Assembly (NCBI GenBank): GCA_036937835.1
Contig: CM072866.1
Location: 13,276,001-13,340,000, forward strand
DNA: 64,000 nucleotides
Direction of reading: 5' to 3'
Source: Pampus argenteus
Taxonomy: Eukaryota > Chordata > Actinopteri > Scombriformes > Stromateidae
How positions within the stretch are numbered: position 1 is the stretch's first letter; each line of letters opens with the position of its first letter. Made by a program: the position numbers and the translations under genes. This document shows, piece after piece, positions 33,873-47,700 of the stretch. The notes beneath the pieces are model-generated. The model searched no databases and was not told the origin of the DNA. It worked only from the letters and a program-made list of their open reading frames with translations.

Positions 33873-33950
<78 letters not shown>
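33873..33950. repeat. (TA)39 microsatellite
   Basis: Seventy-eight bases of uninterrupted TA dinucleotides, able to form cruciform or hairpin structures. The length is likely variable between individuals and may be collapsed by assembly. Confidence 0.97.
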
Positions 33951-33953
<3 letters not shown>

Positions 33954-34390
33954 AACCCATATCAGACACACAATCACAATTGTGTGTGCGGAATATGTCC
34001 TAATAAATGTCTGGATTATAATAATAATAATAATAATTCATTTTAACCCAATAATCGCCATTCTGGAGTCTTTTAATCAATTTACTTCTTCCCTCTTTAT
34101 TTTATTTTATTTTTAACTACTTTTATCATTATTATTATTGCTATTATAAAATGTCCCTGCTACCTTATTATCATATTGTCATTATTATTGTTCATTAATT
34201 AATGAATTACTCCAACTAACAACTTATTACAACTGATGAGATGATACTGTTATATGTTTGTCTGTGACAAAAAAAGAAAAATAAAGTTATATAAACTAAT
34301 AATAATTGTATTAATTTACCAAATCAATAAAATATACCGAATTTGCAAGTCTGAGCTCTTTAAACACAGACGTTTATCTTGAAGATTCGT

Positions 34391-34818
34391 ACCGGAAGTG
34401 CTCCTGTATCTCTTCTTCTTGACTAGTCTGTCTGCAGTCACAGTCTCATCATCACGACTAACTTTAAGCAGCACGGACAGAGATGGAGAGGAAACCTTTC
34501 ACTTGATTTGTATTACTACCCGTGGGTCGCGGCATGAACGATATTTGGGAATGTGGTTATTTGTATTTTTTTATTTACGGAACAAGAGCGGAAGAAGAAG
34601 AGAGTGTTATTCCAGGGATGTGAATATTTATGACACCCTTTCTGTTTGAGAGACCCTTTCAGCGTGATCTGCTCCTGCTATGGTGATACTACGAGCTAAC
34701 ACGAAGCTAGCACATTTGATTGTTTTGGGAGATACATTTTTGAAAAACTCATACGTTGACACATGAATTAGACACTTGTTTTGTTGCTAAGTTTCATCAA
34801 CCTGAGACACAAAGGGGA
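34391..34818 (+). promoter_or_regulatory. smurf2: smurf2 promoter and 5' UTR with upstream ORFs
   Basis: An ETS-type motif ACCGGAAGTG at 34391-34400 marks a likely start region. Between it and the smurf2 ATG lie short upstream ORFs at 34483-34506 (7 aa), 34534-34623 (29 aa), 34680-34766 (28 aa) and 34763-34771 (2 aa), all closed before the main start. Whether transcription starts at 34391 or later is not visible. Confidence 0.45.
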
Positions 34819-37800
34819 ATGTCTAACCAAGGAGTTAGGAGGAATGGCCCAGTGAAACTGCGGTTGACAGGTAAGCGAGTTTAAACCTCCTCTTCAGACA
34901 ACGTTAGCACGTTAGCCTGCTAGCCAACAGGCTAACAGACATCTGCTGACGAAAATTAATACAACATATGAGTTATATGTTGTATTAATTTTCATTTTTG
35001 TTTAGCTGTTTTTATTTCCTATTGAATGTAACTGACTGACGAACTAAGCTGCTTGGCAGGACTACTGCAAGGCAGTCAACGAGCCTCGCTCGTTAGCAAA
35101 CATTAGCTGCGTCTGTGTTTTATTAACCTATTGCTGGTTGACATTACTATTCACAGGTTATCGTTTTAGCATTACTAACAGTTATCTTATATGAAATACT
35201 ATAGTATGATAGCCTGCGCTAATGTCCATCTATTCATTTCGTTGTTATTTTTAGCCCCTGTTTATCAGTGCCATCATTAAAACACTAGTATATTTAATCA
35301 GCTGTTTTTAATTGGACTTTGACCACCTATGTGCAGTCATGTTTTAAGTACATTTCATGAGTCGGAGGACATATAGTGTGTTGATTCATACTTTATACCA
35401 GGATTTTATTAGATGTGGGATCACATATCAGAGTTGTTTATTGACAACATCATATGAAAAATTATGGGGCCATTCCCCAGTGGCCTTGATGTGTTTAAAT
35501 AATGTCTTTCAATACAATCTGTAAAGACAGTATGCATGAGAGATACCATTTATTTACAGTGGGCATTTTGTTACAACATTTTCTGGTCTTGCCCCGAAGA
35601 GTATTATTGAGATGGCATTTCGTTTTCTATTTCACCTGCATGGATGGATTCATGCAGGTGATCCCCAGCGTTTCATCCCCACCATCTCCTGGTGGCAGCT
35701 AAGATGAATCTGATAGTGTTAAGCAGAGATGACATGAACTGAACGGAAATATCAGAGAACTTTAATTCCCACAGCATAGCATAACAGGCGTTATCATGGT
35801 ATCGTGTCATTTGTGATACAGAAAGGTAAAATTGAAAGTAGAAATGAACTCTCAAAGCGTAAAGACCGACCCAGCCATCCTTCCTGCTCGCTTGCCTTAT
35901 GTCGCCCCCTCCTCCATATGGAGAATGGTTTTAAATGGGCTGCAGTAGTATTCAAACGGAATCCCAGGAATGTGAAACCTCAGAGAGGAAATTTGAGTCT
36001 TTGCTGATCATAGATACATCCTCTGTCTGTCCTTCACTAGAGAGAAAGGTTTAATGAAGACTGAATATGTGTGTGAGGGGAAAGAGGAATTTGGGTTCAT
36101 ATGGCGGAGAGTGACTAGAATTGCTGCTCGAACACACTGAAGATCAGTGATGCTAGGTCTACATTTAGACTTCACTGCAAGTTTTACATGTGTGTTTAGT
36201 TGTGGCCAAACTTGATTTATGTGTCTGAGGATGTGCACATTTAGACCTAACATTGCATACCAAACGCAGTCCAGTTTTGCTCCGTCTCCTCTGTGGTCTC
36301 ATAGTTTGCATGTTTTTTTCTGTGTCAGAGAGAAGAGGGATTAGCTAAAACCAAAATCTTGAAATTAAAGTAAGTTCAAGTATGTAAGTAAATAAGTATA
36401 AAAGTATTCAAGTATAACTATGATGTCGAACTTTTGTTATGCTTCCTAATTGTTTTTGATTGAGCAGTTTATTTGATAAGCAATTGAAAAATGCTTGTGA
36501 CCCTTAACCCAAACTCTACCTCTATCTACTATGTTTCATCCCCAATTTCACTACAAATAATTAGAGTATAGTCAGCAGTCGTTGGTACTGAGATCCCTTC
36601 CTGACGCGGCTTGTGTAGTGTAGACTTACACACACTGCAGATTTTTGACCGGATTCATCCCCACCTTTACTGAATTACTGAAACTGAACAAGAACAAGGT
36701 GTTTTTTTTTTTTTCTTTATTTTCCTTCACTGGATTGAATCTGGAGTTTTTCAAAGGTGAATTACATGAGATGTACAAGGAGATGCAGCCATCTCTCATT
36801 CCCTTTCAAATACAGCCTCTTGTCTGCACTATGCTGTCACTGCCTCTGCTGTGAGGGAGGGAGTCTGTGTATGTGATCCATTTCCTCTATTAGCCTCCAG
36901 TTGGCATGCAGCAAGCAGGGAATGACTGGAAGAATCATCTCTGGATTCTTCCTGTTCTGTGTGAAAGACACTCACGCAACAAGAAAACCCACATGTACAT
37001 TTTTCATCTTGTGCTTTGTGTCTGGGAAGCTGGTTCTGTGTTGAAGGGGCCAGAAAAAAGCCAGGAAGCTGGTGATTTAGATAAAGATCCAGTCTCCGTC
37101 CCAGGCCCAGCGTTAGGACCGGGGCAGAGTGCATTTCAGGGAAGTTATCAGGGACTACTGTCTCAGCATTCACTGTCAGCTCTCAGAAAGTACAGCTGTG
37201 TGTGTCAGCATGTTTGTATGTGCAAGCACAATGTTTGTGTTCTCAAAACAGAACACAAACACACACTTAAACACGCACACAGACACACTAATATACAAAG
37301 TCGGGCTTCCACAGGATGTTCTGTCAGCACGCGATGCTGAGCTAAATTAGGCCTGTCTGCTTCCTAAAGTAAGGAGTTAATGTTACAAAGAGAGCCCACA
37401 ATGGTGAGTTATGACGCTCACATGGGGTTGCAGGATAATGATGCATTATGGATATGCTTTTCACATGTAAGAATGTTACAACAAATTAAATGATAAAATG
37501 CATTTATCTTGTTAAGTGGTCTAAAATTGAAGTGCAATCAACACATTATGAGGCACTGGTAGTGCAAAGAGTATGCTGGTGCCGTAATTTATTTTGTTAC
37601 ATCTAAGCTGTTTCATTTCCAAATGGCTCTTTTCCCCTTCAAACAATACAGGGATTTTACAGTTGAAATATGAGTTATTATGATTCATCAGCACACAATA
37701 GATGTGAGCCATATAATGCTCTGTTACTCTGTGGTCTAAGTATCCCTAGTATCCCTAGCACATTGCTTGTTGCACATGCAACAAGCAATGCAAAAAGTGC

Positions 37801-38181
37801 TGTGTCACCCAGTTATAAGGTAATAAGAAGGAAAATGCGCAGAATTCCTGATTGTTGCAGAAATCGCCTCTAAGATACAAGGCTGCCCTTAAGATTTTCA
37901 TCAAATATAGACACAGTTTAGGTACCAAATACATTTGTAGAGAGAGTGTTTGAAGAATCTGTCCTCCTTGAAAATAATGACTGAAGCAGCTTAGTTAATA
38001 ACCCAAAGAACGTTGAGAGTGATCTGCAAATTTAATGCAGATTCTGAATCAAAGCATGAGGGATCATCCATGTGTTTATAAGACTCAGACTAACCAGACA
38101 CTTGGATAAGTTAGCCTTAGCTGTTCTGTATGCAGTGTGTATGTGGGCTCAGATGTGTGAGAATAGATGTGTTTTCAACTT

Positions 38182-38221
<40 letters not shown>

Positions 38222-41200
38222 CTCAAACATTTTATATTTGATCTGCTAAGACAAGAAAGCAGCCCATATGGGACGGTGCTCCACTGCTGCTGTCGGCTCT
38301 ATAGTCGTCATCCCTCCTTCACCTCACGTCATGTTCATACTTTTAGCATATCTACTACTATCTCTCCTCTGGCTCTTCTGTTAGACTCACCACTGCCGAA
38401 TGTCTCTTTTAATTATTGCTTATTGCTTTTAATTATGTTCCCTGTGAAGCACTGAATGTTAATGTTAAAACTGTACCAACTTTCTGACTGCCTAAAGATC
38501 TGAAGCCCAAGTTTTCCCAGTCTTTTCTGTGCATGTAGGTTTTGAATGACTTCCATTAACCTGAAGTGTTTCTAGAGGTTGTCCAGAGGTGATTCCTAAC
38601 ATAACTGCAGAGGATGTATAAGATGGATATACTCAAACTGGATTTTTGATGCAGATATTGATGGTCTTTAGTTGTGTGTGCATGTGTGTGTGCTTTATTA
38701 TGAAACACAAGTCTATATAAATACATATACGGATGCAGCTATGCAAAAATTACATGACTTTTACAGAAGCCTAGAAAATGGTCAGGTACTGCAGTGCTAC
38801 CTTTTTGCATTTTACATAGCTGTCTAAAAATATGTACTGCTTGTTATTCATCCTGCAGTTGGATTGTCCAGGTTAAAGAAAAAACATGAAAGAATGGAAA
38901 ATGGAAATCCACTAATAATGGAGACAGGCAGGTTTCTGCTGTGTGATGACATTTTTGTTCATCCTATGGAATAGTAATGGATTGATATGTTTAGCATGTG
39001 TGTTCATGTTTAAATCACAATGTTATGATGTTAGAGGGCTGGACGATGCCACTGTCCATTAGCCCAAGCCTAAAACTAATGATCATATTCATTATTGATT
39101 ACTTTAAAAAAAAAAAAAAAAAAAAACCCTGAAAACAATTAATTGAATATCAAAATAATTGCTGATCAATTTTCTGGGCATCTGAGACAGAAGTGCATGC
39201 AAGAATTAATTATAAAGCAGTTGTAGTTTATGGGCTGCATAAGAAAAAGAGTGTAATGCAAAGTCAACAGCTAGTTTTAATTTTAATTGGCCTAGTTAAC
39301 AAACTGTGTTTCATCAGTAGTGAAGGACTCATCTGACTGCAGATACTGTGCAGAAATTTCCTCTAGCATTCATTCATTGCTATAGATTAGTCTGTGTTCA
39401 CAGTTCGTTGTCAGAAAAGAGATGATAGTGTATCCTGTATGTGTGCAATGCAGTGTGTCTGCATGTCTGCTTGATCTTGCCTCTAGCATTTGGGGTTACT
39501 ATGTTGTGGTTAGGTTTTGTAGTTAAATAAAAAAAATGCTATAGCCAAACTTTTTGCAGCTCTGTTTAGTCTGTATCATTAGCATGTACTTCAGTTGACC
39601 ACACACTATACATGCTATATACACCCATTCAGTGTTCACATGTCCCTCCTCATCATATGGAAACGTTCAGTCTGTGATGCAACTGTTCCAGCTGTATTTA
39701 TCCTGTCTGTTATCTGTACATCTAAAAGAAAAACACAGTACACAAAAGCTTTCAGATGCAAAAGTCCTGATTTGTGGCTAAAACGCATGAAATATTCTGC
39801 ACATATGGTAATCCCAAACAACAAATGAACTAATGACTCAACTCAAAGATGAACTGGTGGTCACGTGCTATTTTACCTCCTCAGGTATCCCTTAAACTAT
39901 TTGCGTATATTGCTATGGAAGTACAAATCTTCTGGTGCGTGTGTGTGTGTGTGAGAGAGAGAGAGCTGTCAAAACTGTACCTACATGTGCACTATAAGGA
40001 ATTCAGGAAATGTAGATAATCAATGAGCAAGTGTTTTTTTTCACTCTAACCAACATCTGACTTTGTATAATACTTAATTGTTCAACTGCACACCAAAGAC
40101 TATCTTTGATTTTTGCCTCTGGGTAACAGCAGGTTAATTAGATTGTTTGTGTGCCCCAACTTTTGAGTAATTTGGGCAATGCCTAAAAGTTTATTGTATC
40201 TTTACCCTGAAAACACAGGTTGTTCAAGAACCACCCTATTCCCCTTTTTGCTTACCCTGTTCATCGTCAAATTGCCATTTGTAATGAATCTCTTGGTAAG
40301 CATTTATGTTTTGGATTTTGGCACTACTGAGGCTGATTTATGGGGATGTAATTCCACAATGCGAATGGAAAGGGAACATGGAGCTCCATGTCATTTGTGG
40401 TCATCTTATTTCCCCCTCTTTGATCATATGTCATGCTGTGGGGGAACCGGCTGTCGATGTGTCGACTTACACCCTGTGCTTTCATCGATACGTTTGTTTT
40501 CAGTTGACTTGTAGATTTTCCTATTAGGTTTAGCACATTTAATACAATCAGAGCATGGATAGATGCTACTTGATTTCTGATGGGGTTGTTATGATTTCTT
40601 TTGAAACATTATTTCTTAAAATGATTCATTCGAGCTAGTGTAGCATTTCCAGACGCTGCATGTGGATCTCTACACTGCACTGTGTTTTAGGAAGAATTTG
40701 GTATTTTGGACTATGACTCAGTAATGAAATCTCACAGGGCACTGCCAGTCTCATAATTCAGCTTTACTGTTCCCCACTCAGGAGTTTTACCACATAACAC
40801 ACAAGGAGCTTATGTGCTCTCTGCTGGACTAAAACCTTTTTGTGCATAAGATATTTGGCTGAAAGCTGAGCTCAGGGAAAATTGTCCCTTTATGGCAACA
40901 AACTGGTCTGTTACAAAGCACAAGTGACTGTTATTACATATTTTATCCTTTACATGTATGTTAATACATCACAAGATGTCCTACAATATAACTTTGTCTC
41001 TAGATTACTTTGTAAAAGCTTTCTTAGCCTTTGGTTGTTTTAGTCAACCACTAGTATTATCTGCTTTTCAAATTACTTTTGAACTTGGTGGCATCAGCGT
41101 ACTTCTGAGCAGGAAAATGGAAAGACTGAACACCTCAGTATTGCATAACAGCCTCTTACTGGAGACGAGGTGGGCTTCAATATGCAGAATACATTAAACT

Positions 41201-41726
41201 TTCCAAGTACTTCAGGAGGATTTTCTTGCTGAATATGTAGGAGAAAGAATAGAGCTTTAACCAAGGATTATTTTCTTTGATTAAACTGGAGATTATTTTT
41301 ATGATTAATTATTTTGAGCATAAAATGGCAGAAAATAGTGATCCACCCTCCCCCATCCCCACCAAAAAGAAGAAGGTGACGTCTTCAAATTTCTTGTTTT
41401 GTCTGATGACCATGGATAGATTGATATTTGCAGATCTTGGCTAAGTCATAGTCTTTCTCCTGTACTTTGCCTATCACCCTTTCACTTGCCTGAACTCTCT
41501 ACCTCCCCACTACAGCCTCTCATCATGTGTCTCTGTATCCTGCTTTTTTCTCTTTAGTCTTTTACTCTCTTTTCTTCTTAAACAGGATGTCCCTCATCTC
41601 TGTCATTTCTCTTTCTTCCTTCCTCCCTCTCTTACTCCCGGATCTAGTCCAGACAGTTGTCAGACAACTCTGCCGGTGCGGCTCCGGCTTTGGTATTTTT
41701 TTTTCTTTATCTGTTCTCAACTTGTG

Positions 41727-41766
<40 letters not shown>

Positions 41767-44700
41767 CCTGTCCCAGTCCCTCAACACAGTACAGTACATA
41801 GTGTTTTTTAAAGTGTTGTTTGGGTGCTCTGAGGAGTCTGTTGGGGGATTCCAGAGATGCCCAGCAAAGGTAATACATTTATTGTAATTGACAGGGACTT
41901 GTTGACAAGAAAGCATAAAAATAACTGGTAATGTATCATAGTAGGATTGTATATAGGATTGTATGTAAGGAAAAATGTCAGTATGTAATGTTAAAGAACG
42001 TCCACAGATCTATCACTGTTGTCAGACTAGACAATAAATATTAATTTATATTTGTTAGTGAATTAAAAAAAGGCTTTTTTTCATTTCTCAGTTTATTCTT
42101 TTTGTGGTGTTTTTGTTTTAAAAAGTTGAGGTGGGAAGGCAGAGTAGACTTAGTAGAGATCACACTTTCCTCCCCGTCACTGTTACTGCTACTGTTTCTG
42201 CAGTCAGACTGCCCACCTGTGTGTGCGTGCGTGTGTGTGTGCGCGCGTGCGTGGTAGACCACTCAGCATGTCTACTGTATGGACACAAAAACATACACAC
42301 GCTCACATACACTGCTACTCAAATTGCATCCCCCGCTCTCAGTTTCAGTGTGGGAGAGAGACTGTTGGAGGATGTGAGGGATGCAGTTTTTTTATTGTGA
42401 TGAGGATCAAGTAGTTTGGACAGCGCCATGGTTCCTCATCATCATCCCACTCCACTCCTAACATAATAACAACAGCAGGATTTCCCACCTGTTTATGACG
42501 ATTCAGAAGTGACGAACGATAATTCCCCTTTTACTCACTATAATGTGTTACCAGTAAGGGATTTGACCTTTGACCTTGTGTTTCTGCATGACAACGTATT
42601 TAGGGGCATAACTACATTTAACAAGAGAAACCAAGTGCTCACACACTAATTCTAATAGACATTGAGGGTCTGGTTCTTTAGGCCTCTTTGAATCGTTATA
42701 AATCGCATTCTTAATGGCAATTTGCCATATTAGTATCAGAGATTCACAACATTTTGCAAAATACATGGCAATTAAGCTGCTTTATGGCAAATTTACTATT
42801 TGTTTTCATTAAAGCTGTAAAAACAACAGCCCAAAGCACAGTGTATTGACACTTTACCAGAGATAGCCACAAGGGTAAACGTGTTTGTTTTAATCAAAGC
42901 ATGCTCCTCTGGGCTTCATGTAGCTGAATGTGTTTGGGGGTCATTTGGAGTAATTAATGTGTATTTTCAGCAAAGCATAATTCCACCTTTTTGAAGAATC
43001 ACAGTAGTTTGTATCTGGCTGTTTAAGCTACATGTGATCAATGTCAGGCTCTTGCTGTCTTATTACAGATGCATACATCATCACCCTCAAACCCACAAAC
43101 AAAAAAAAGCATTAGACTCCACCATCAAAGTCCACCAATCTCAACTGAATATATTTGTGTACTCGGAGATGTCTGCAGCCTAAGGTAGCTTCTGTGTGTC
43201 ATTCACACTTAGTGACAGAATCCGTGGCACGGTCGCATCTCCCTCTCTCTCTCTGTTCCTATTTCTCGCTGTCTGTCACATTTACCTCTGACGTCTAACC
43301 ACTTGCCATTGGCTTTCTTCTTTGGCCTCTGTTCTTCTGCACCATACACCATAGCTACATGCGTAGATAGATACTATGTATGACTGACATTTATATTTAA
43401 GGCATTGATAGTCTAATGACTTGGAAAGAGAAGACAGTGTCTATATGATGCATTATTTGTTTGAGAGAGTAAAATAATACATTTGCAGTTGTGTACATAG
43501 ATGTGTGGGTGAATTTTAATTAATTTGTTACTTGATAGATGAAGAATGACATTTGAATGTAAAAGAAGAGGATAATGGAAAGACAGGAAGAGCACAAGCC
43601 TTTTAAAAGTAGAGTTTTAGTAACTTGAACAGCTTCCCATAAATGTTGACAATAAACCAGATATAACACAGGATGCTGGAAGGATGCAAAAGGATGTGGT
43701 TTAGCAATGGGAAACTTTTTTTGTTGTTGGCAGAGGAGACAAAAGCTTTTAAAACCACAATCAAAGCTTGTGCTTAGATTAATGCAAAATATGTTGCATC
43801 TAGCCATATCATAGCAGCTATGATGTATTACTTTGTGTGTGTGTGTGTGTGCTTCAGTTTATTGTAAAGTCTCCAATAGACGCCAGAGTGTTCAACATCT
43901 ATGCCGTCACTTGTCATTGTCAGGTTTGCTCCCATCTCATCTTTTAGTCCTCCTCTTCTGTTTTATTTGTCTCTATCGATTCATCCATCACTGCAGTTTT
44001 TCTCCTTATTGCTCTCTTTTCCTCATCTTCTGCCACTCAGTCCTTTTTTCTAATGTGTAATATTCCCTACAGAGACAGTTGGTAAATAAATCCTGGCATC
44101 TATATGGGAATGAATACACAAACACACACAAATGTAGCATGGACGGTTGTTTCCATGCACAGATACACACTCCTGGAAGACAGAAATGGCACTTGATAAG
44201 GTGGGTAAGCTTCAGTGTGATACCTGCTAGTAGTGCATCCTCTCAAATATTTTTGTTTTTAAGATTATGTAATTATCACAAGGATACAAATTTACACTAC
44301 TCGCATGTTTCCAACCAGTTGCACACTTAAGCCAAAACATAAAAATGTATGTTTATGTATTAACCAAGAAACCAACATTTTAAAATAGTTTGCACCTGTG
44401 CACTTGAGCTGTATGCAGTAATTGCAGCTTTGTTGAACCTAAAAACAAACCTCCAACGCACATAATCACAATACATGTTATTGGCATCTTATCTTGTCCC
44501 CTGACTTAACTTCATATCGATGCAGAGAAAGCCTCTTCCAGTCCAAACTCACACAGTTTGACCTTGTGTTCATTCATATGCAGTGATCTCACTATTAACC
44601 ACTGACAAGAATCAACATACTGCATTCCTGAGATAGTTGTTGCATCTTTCATATACAGTATGGTTAACCAGTCAAACTATCTGTGCAGATAAAGAGCCTG

Positions 44701-47700
44701 GACAGGCTCAAATCTGTTAAAACATGTGCGCTCAGCCATAACGATGCTTAATGAGTCATGCCTTTCTAGTGGTATGATATTACACATGTATCTGACTGCA
44801 TCAAATGCAAGCTTTAATCTGAATGCTTCCTGTATGAGTATTGCATGTATGTTATGACTCAGTCTTTGGATTAGCTTGAGTCTGTCTGACTTATTTGTTC
44901 CTCCTTAATGCTTTTGTTACCTTATCAATGCCTGGATCTGTAGCTGTGCTGTCGTCAGTAAAAAGATTATTTGTTCTTGTTTGGCAACCGGCCTTGTTCA
45001 GTTGACATCCAGCATAGCTATAAATAAAATTTAGTTGGTTTTTTTTCACATCTGTGTATTACCCTCTGCGACATGTAATTGTTCCCGAGTTTTAATATCA
45101 TAATTTGACCCCAGGCCTCATTTATGGACGCGTTTATGATAAACCTAAAAATGGACAAAAGGTGTCCCTTTGTATTTCAGAGATGTATATGTGTTTATTG
45201 ATGAGGCTTTAGATATTAGCATAAAAATAACACAACACAGCTGACAAGGTTGAAATGGTTGAACTTTTTATGGACAACAGGTAAACATCAGCCAACAACA
45301 CACTTTTCTATAATCTCGGAGACCGACAGGCTTGTTAGTGAATTGACAAATGCCAAATTCCCTGTGTGCAAACCACAATTTCCCAACCCGATCTGTTTTG
45401 TTCAGTCTTGCATCCCTGCTCTTCTGTCCTGTGTCAGTCCTACGCCTTTTATTCGTCCTCACCATCCCTGCTACCTCCTCCCACTGTTGCCCAAATGTCA
45501 CCACTCTCAAACTCCCTGGTGCAAATTAACTTATCCCCTTTCTTTCCCTCCTTCTGCTTCACATATTGTTCTCCCTTTCTCCTTCTCTACTGTCTGTGTT
45601 CCACCGATTTGTGGTTCTAGATAGACCTCTCTCCTCCCCACCTCACATTCCTCCCTCCTTCTCCAACCCACTGTAGATTTCAGTCTCCAGATGAACATTT
45701 CGTCTTTACCTTCTCACACTCTCCACCGCATCCCTCTTCCACTGTGTAGGGACTACGTTCCACTTCAGATTGTTGGCTTCCTCTGGGAGCAGAGAGGAGG
45801 TGAAGGAGGAGGGGGAGTGTCAGCTGTAGACTGCTGGCTTCTCAAATGAATGACATAATTGGCATCTTGAGCATTTACAGGGCTGGAGAAAGGCTGAGAG
45901 AAGGATGTTGGGAAATCTAGTAGCTTTTCAGAGGAAGTGCAATGTAGTTTAGATTTCTACTTTTGGCAACATTGTCCAGTTTTGCAGACCCATAAATGCT
46001 AATTCATACTACACCACCATCATTTTTTTGCAGTGTGTACTTGGTACAGAAAAGTAAAGTTATTCATGTAGCCTCTGAATACTTGTGCTTGACATTTTGC
46101 AAACATGCGCTCTCTGTGTGTGGTAGTAAATGAGCGAACCCGTCAGGGGTGTGTGAGGAAGAGGAGAGGAAGTGTTTTGTTTAATTGTTGAACAATGCTG
46201 TGAATGAGACAGCATGGGACTGTCACAAGAATCATAATGGGGCAAAGGCGAAGGATATGGGTCTTCTCATGTAACTCTGAATGTCACTGATGATTCATAG
46301 GATGTCAGCGGGTGTGTTCGTAGCATTTTTTGCAAGTTTAGATTTTTTTTTTTCCTTAATTGTCAAATAAGTTGGTAGAGAAATATGCTGAAATCTGTAT
46401 GTATATAGAGAGGGACTGATAAGCTTGGAACCTGCTCAAAGAAAACAGCGTTTTTCATCAATCAAGTACACCTACAGAGCAGCCACCCTACTCTACCCTC
46501 ACATATTAAGACTTGTGCTTTAAAGCTGTTGTTTATCATTTCCACACACTACGCAATGTTGTCAGGGTGTTGTATTGGGTCTCTGTTACCTTTAAAATGA
46601 TCTAGTTAGATGTAATCAGACTTGACACTACACTGTTAAAGATGTCTCAAAGGCCAATGACTTACATTTAATACCTCCATCACTCTGGTTGGATTGCATT
46701 TAATTGAGCTACTCCAGGTTATCTTCCAGTTCCTGTTTTAGTGACTACTAAGTCACTGAACCTTTCTGTTTACTATTGTCTTGTGTTTTGTTGCAGTTAA
46801 ACCTTAGTTGCCTGTCAGAATGGAAATTTGAAAACAAACAAATTTCAATGTACTCCAACCTTGTAGATGTTGTCTTAGAGGGCTTTAAGCTGTCAAACTC
46901 GAGCTTTTTTCTAGCTTTCTATGCAGCCAAACTCACACTCCATTTACTTCTAAAAAGCCCTCAACCGCACTGTTGACCATGCTAATATTTGACTAATAAT
47001 ATGCCCCATGTATATGGATATAATGTTGAAATACTGGCATAACAATAAATAAACATTAGCTCATTAAGCAGTCATGCTTTGAATTTGACGAATGAACTGG
47101 CTTTGAAACTCACTGCCACTAGAAAGTTGGTTGCCTTGTAATATTCAAAACTGCATCAATAATAAAGGAATATTTCTTTTTATGAATCAATTTAGAAGCA
47201 GGATGTGTTTTGAGTAGTTTAACAGCACAGAGGCTAAAGCATGACAGATGCGAGCATGAACAGTGAAGCCAACAATCTGCTATGCTGTATTTGCGGGTGG
47301 AAAATATGAAAAGTGAAAATTGGGTTGTTCCCCTTACATTAAACATGTGTGAATTGAGGTGCATGTAATGTTCACTGGAAGCAGCTGCATTGTGTTCATG
47401 TTCTGCTGTGCCTGCTGGAGCAGATCACAGCCGCCCAATGTACTGAACATATATTCAGTGTATCAATGTCCACCAAATGTTTATATATTGTATTGTACTG
47501 TGTCCAAGCTGTTGATTCCTTTTCGTTTTGTCTTCTGTTTTAATAAGTGCCACCAAAAATTAAAGAACTCTATTCTAGTCTAACATACTATTTCCTTCAT
47601 AACTTTCTTAGTGCATACTTGCCAGATGCACTAGAATCAAATGTGCACTAAAACCGAGGATGAAATGGAAAGAGGACCAACCATACTCCAAAATGGTGTT

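Larger units (their letters stand above)
32956..34390. other. Intergenic region between kpna2 and smurf2
   Basis: About 1.4 kb without a gene. It holds a CTCF-like motif at 33070-33084 and a long perfect (TA)n tract at 33873-33950. The 'IYIYIY' open frames over that tract are microsatellite translations only. Confidence 0.8.

Noticed and set aside
33775..34046. IYIYIY-type proteins on both strands
   Set aside because: Translation of the (TA)n microsatellite only.
34398..34649. 83-codon open frame in the smurf2 leader region
   Set aside because: It does not begin with ATG, and its sequence has no family features. The shorter true-ATG uORFs are reported instead.
35660..35700. CTCF-like TCTCCTGGTGGCAG
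   Set aside because: Only about 11 of 14 core positions fit, and a key A is changed; too weak next to the site at 33070.
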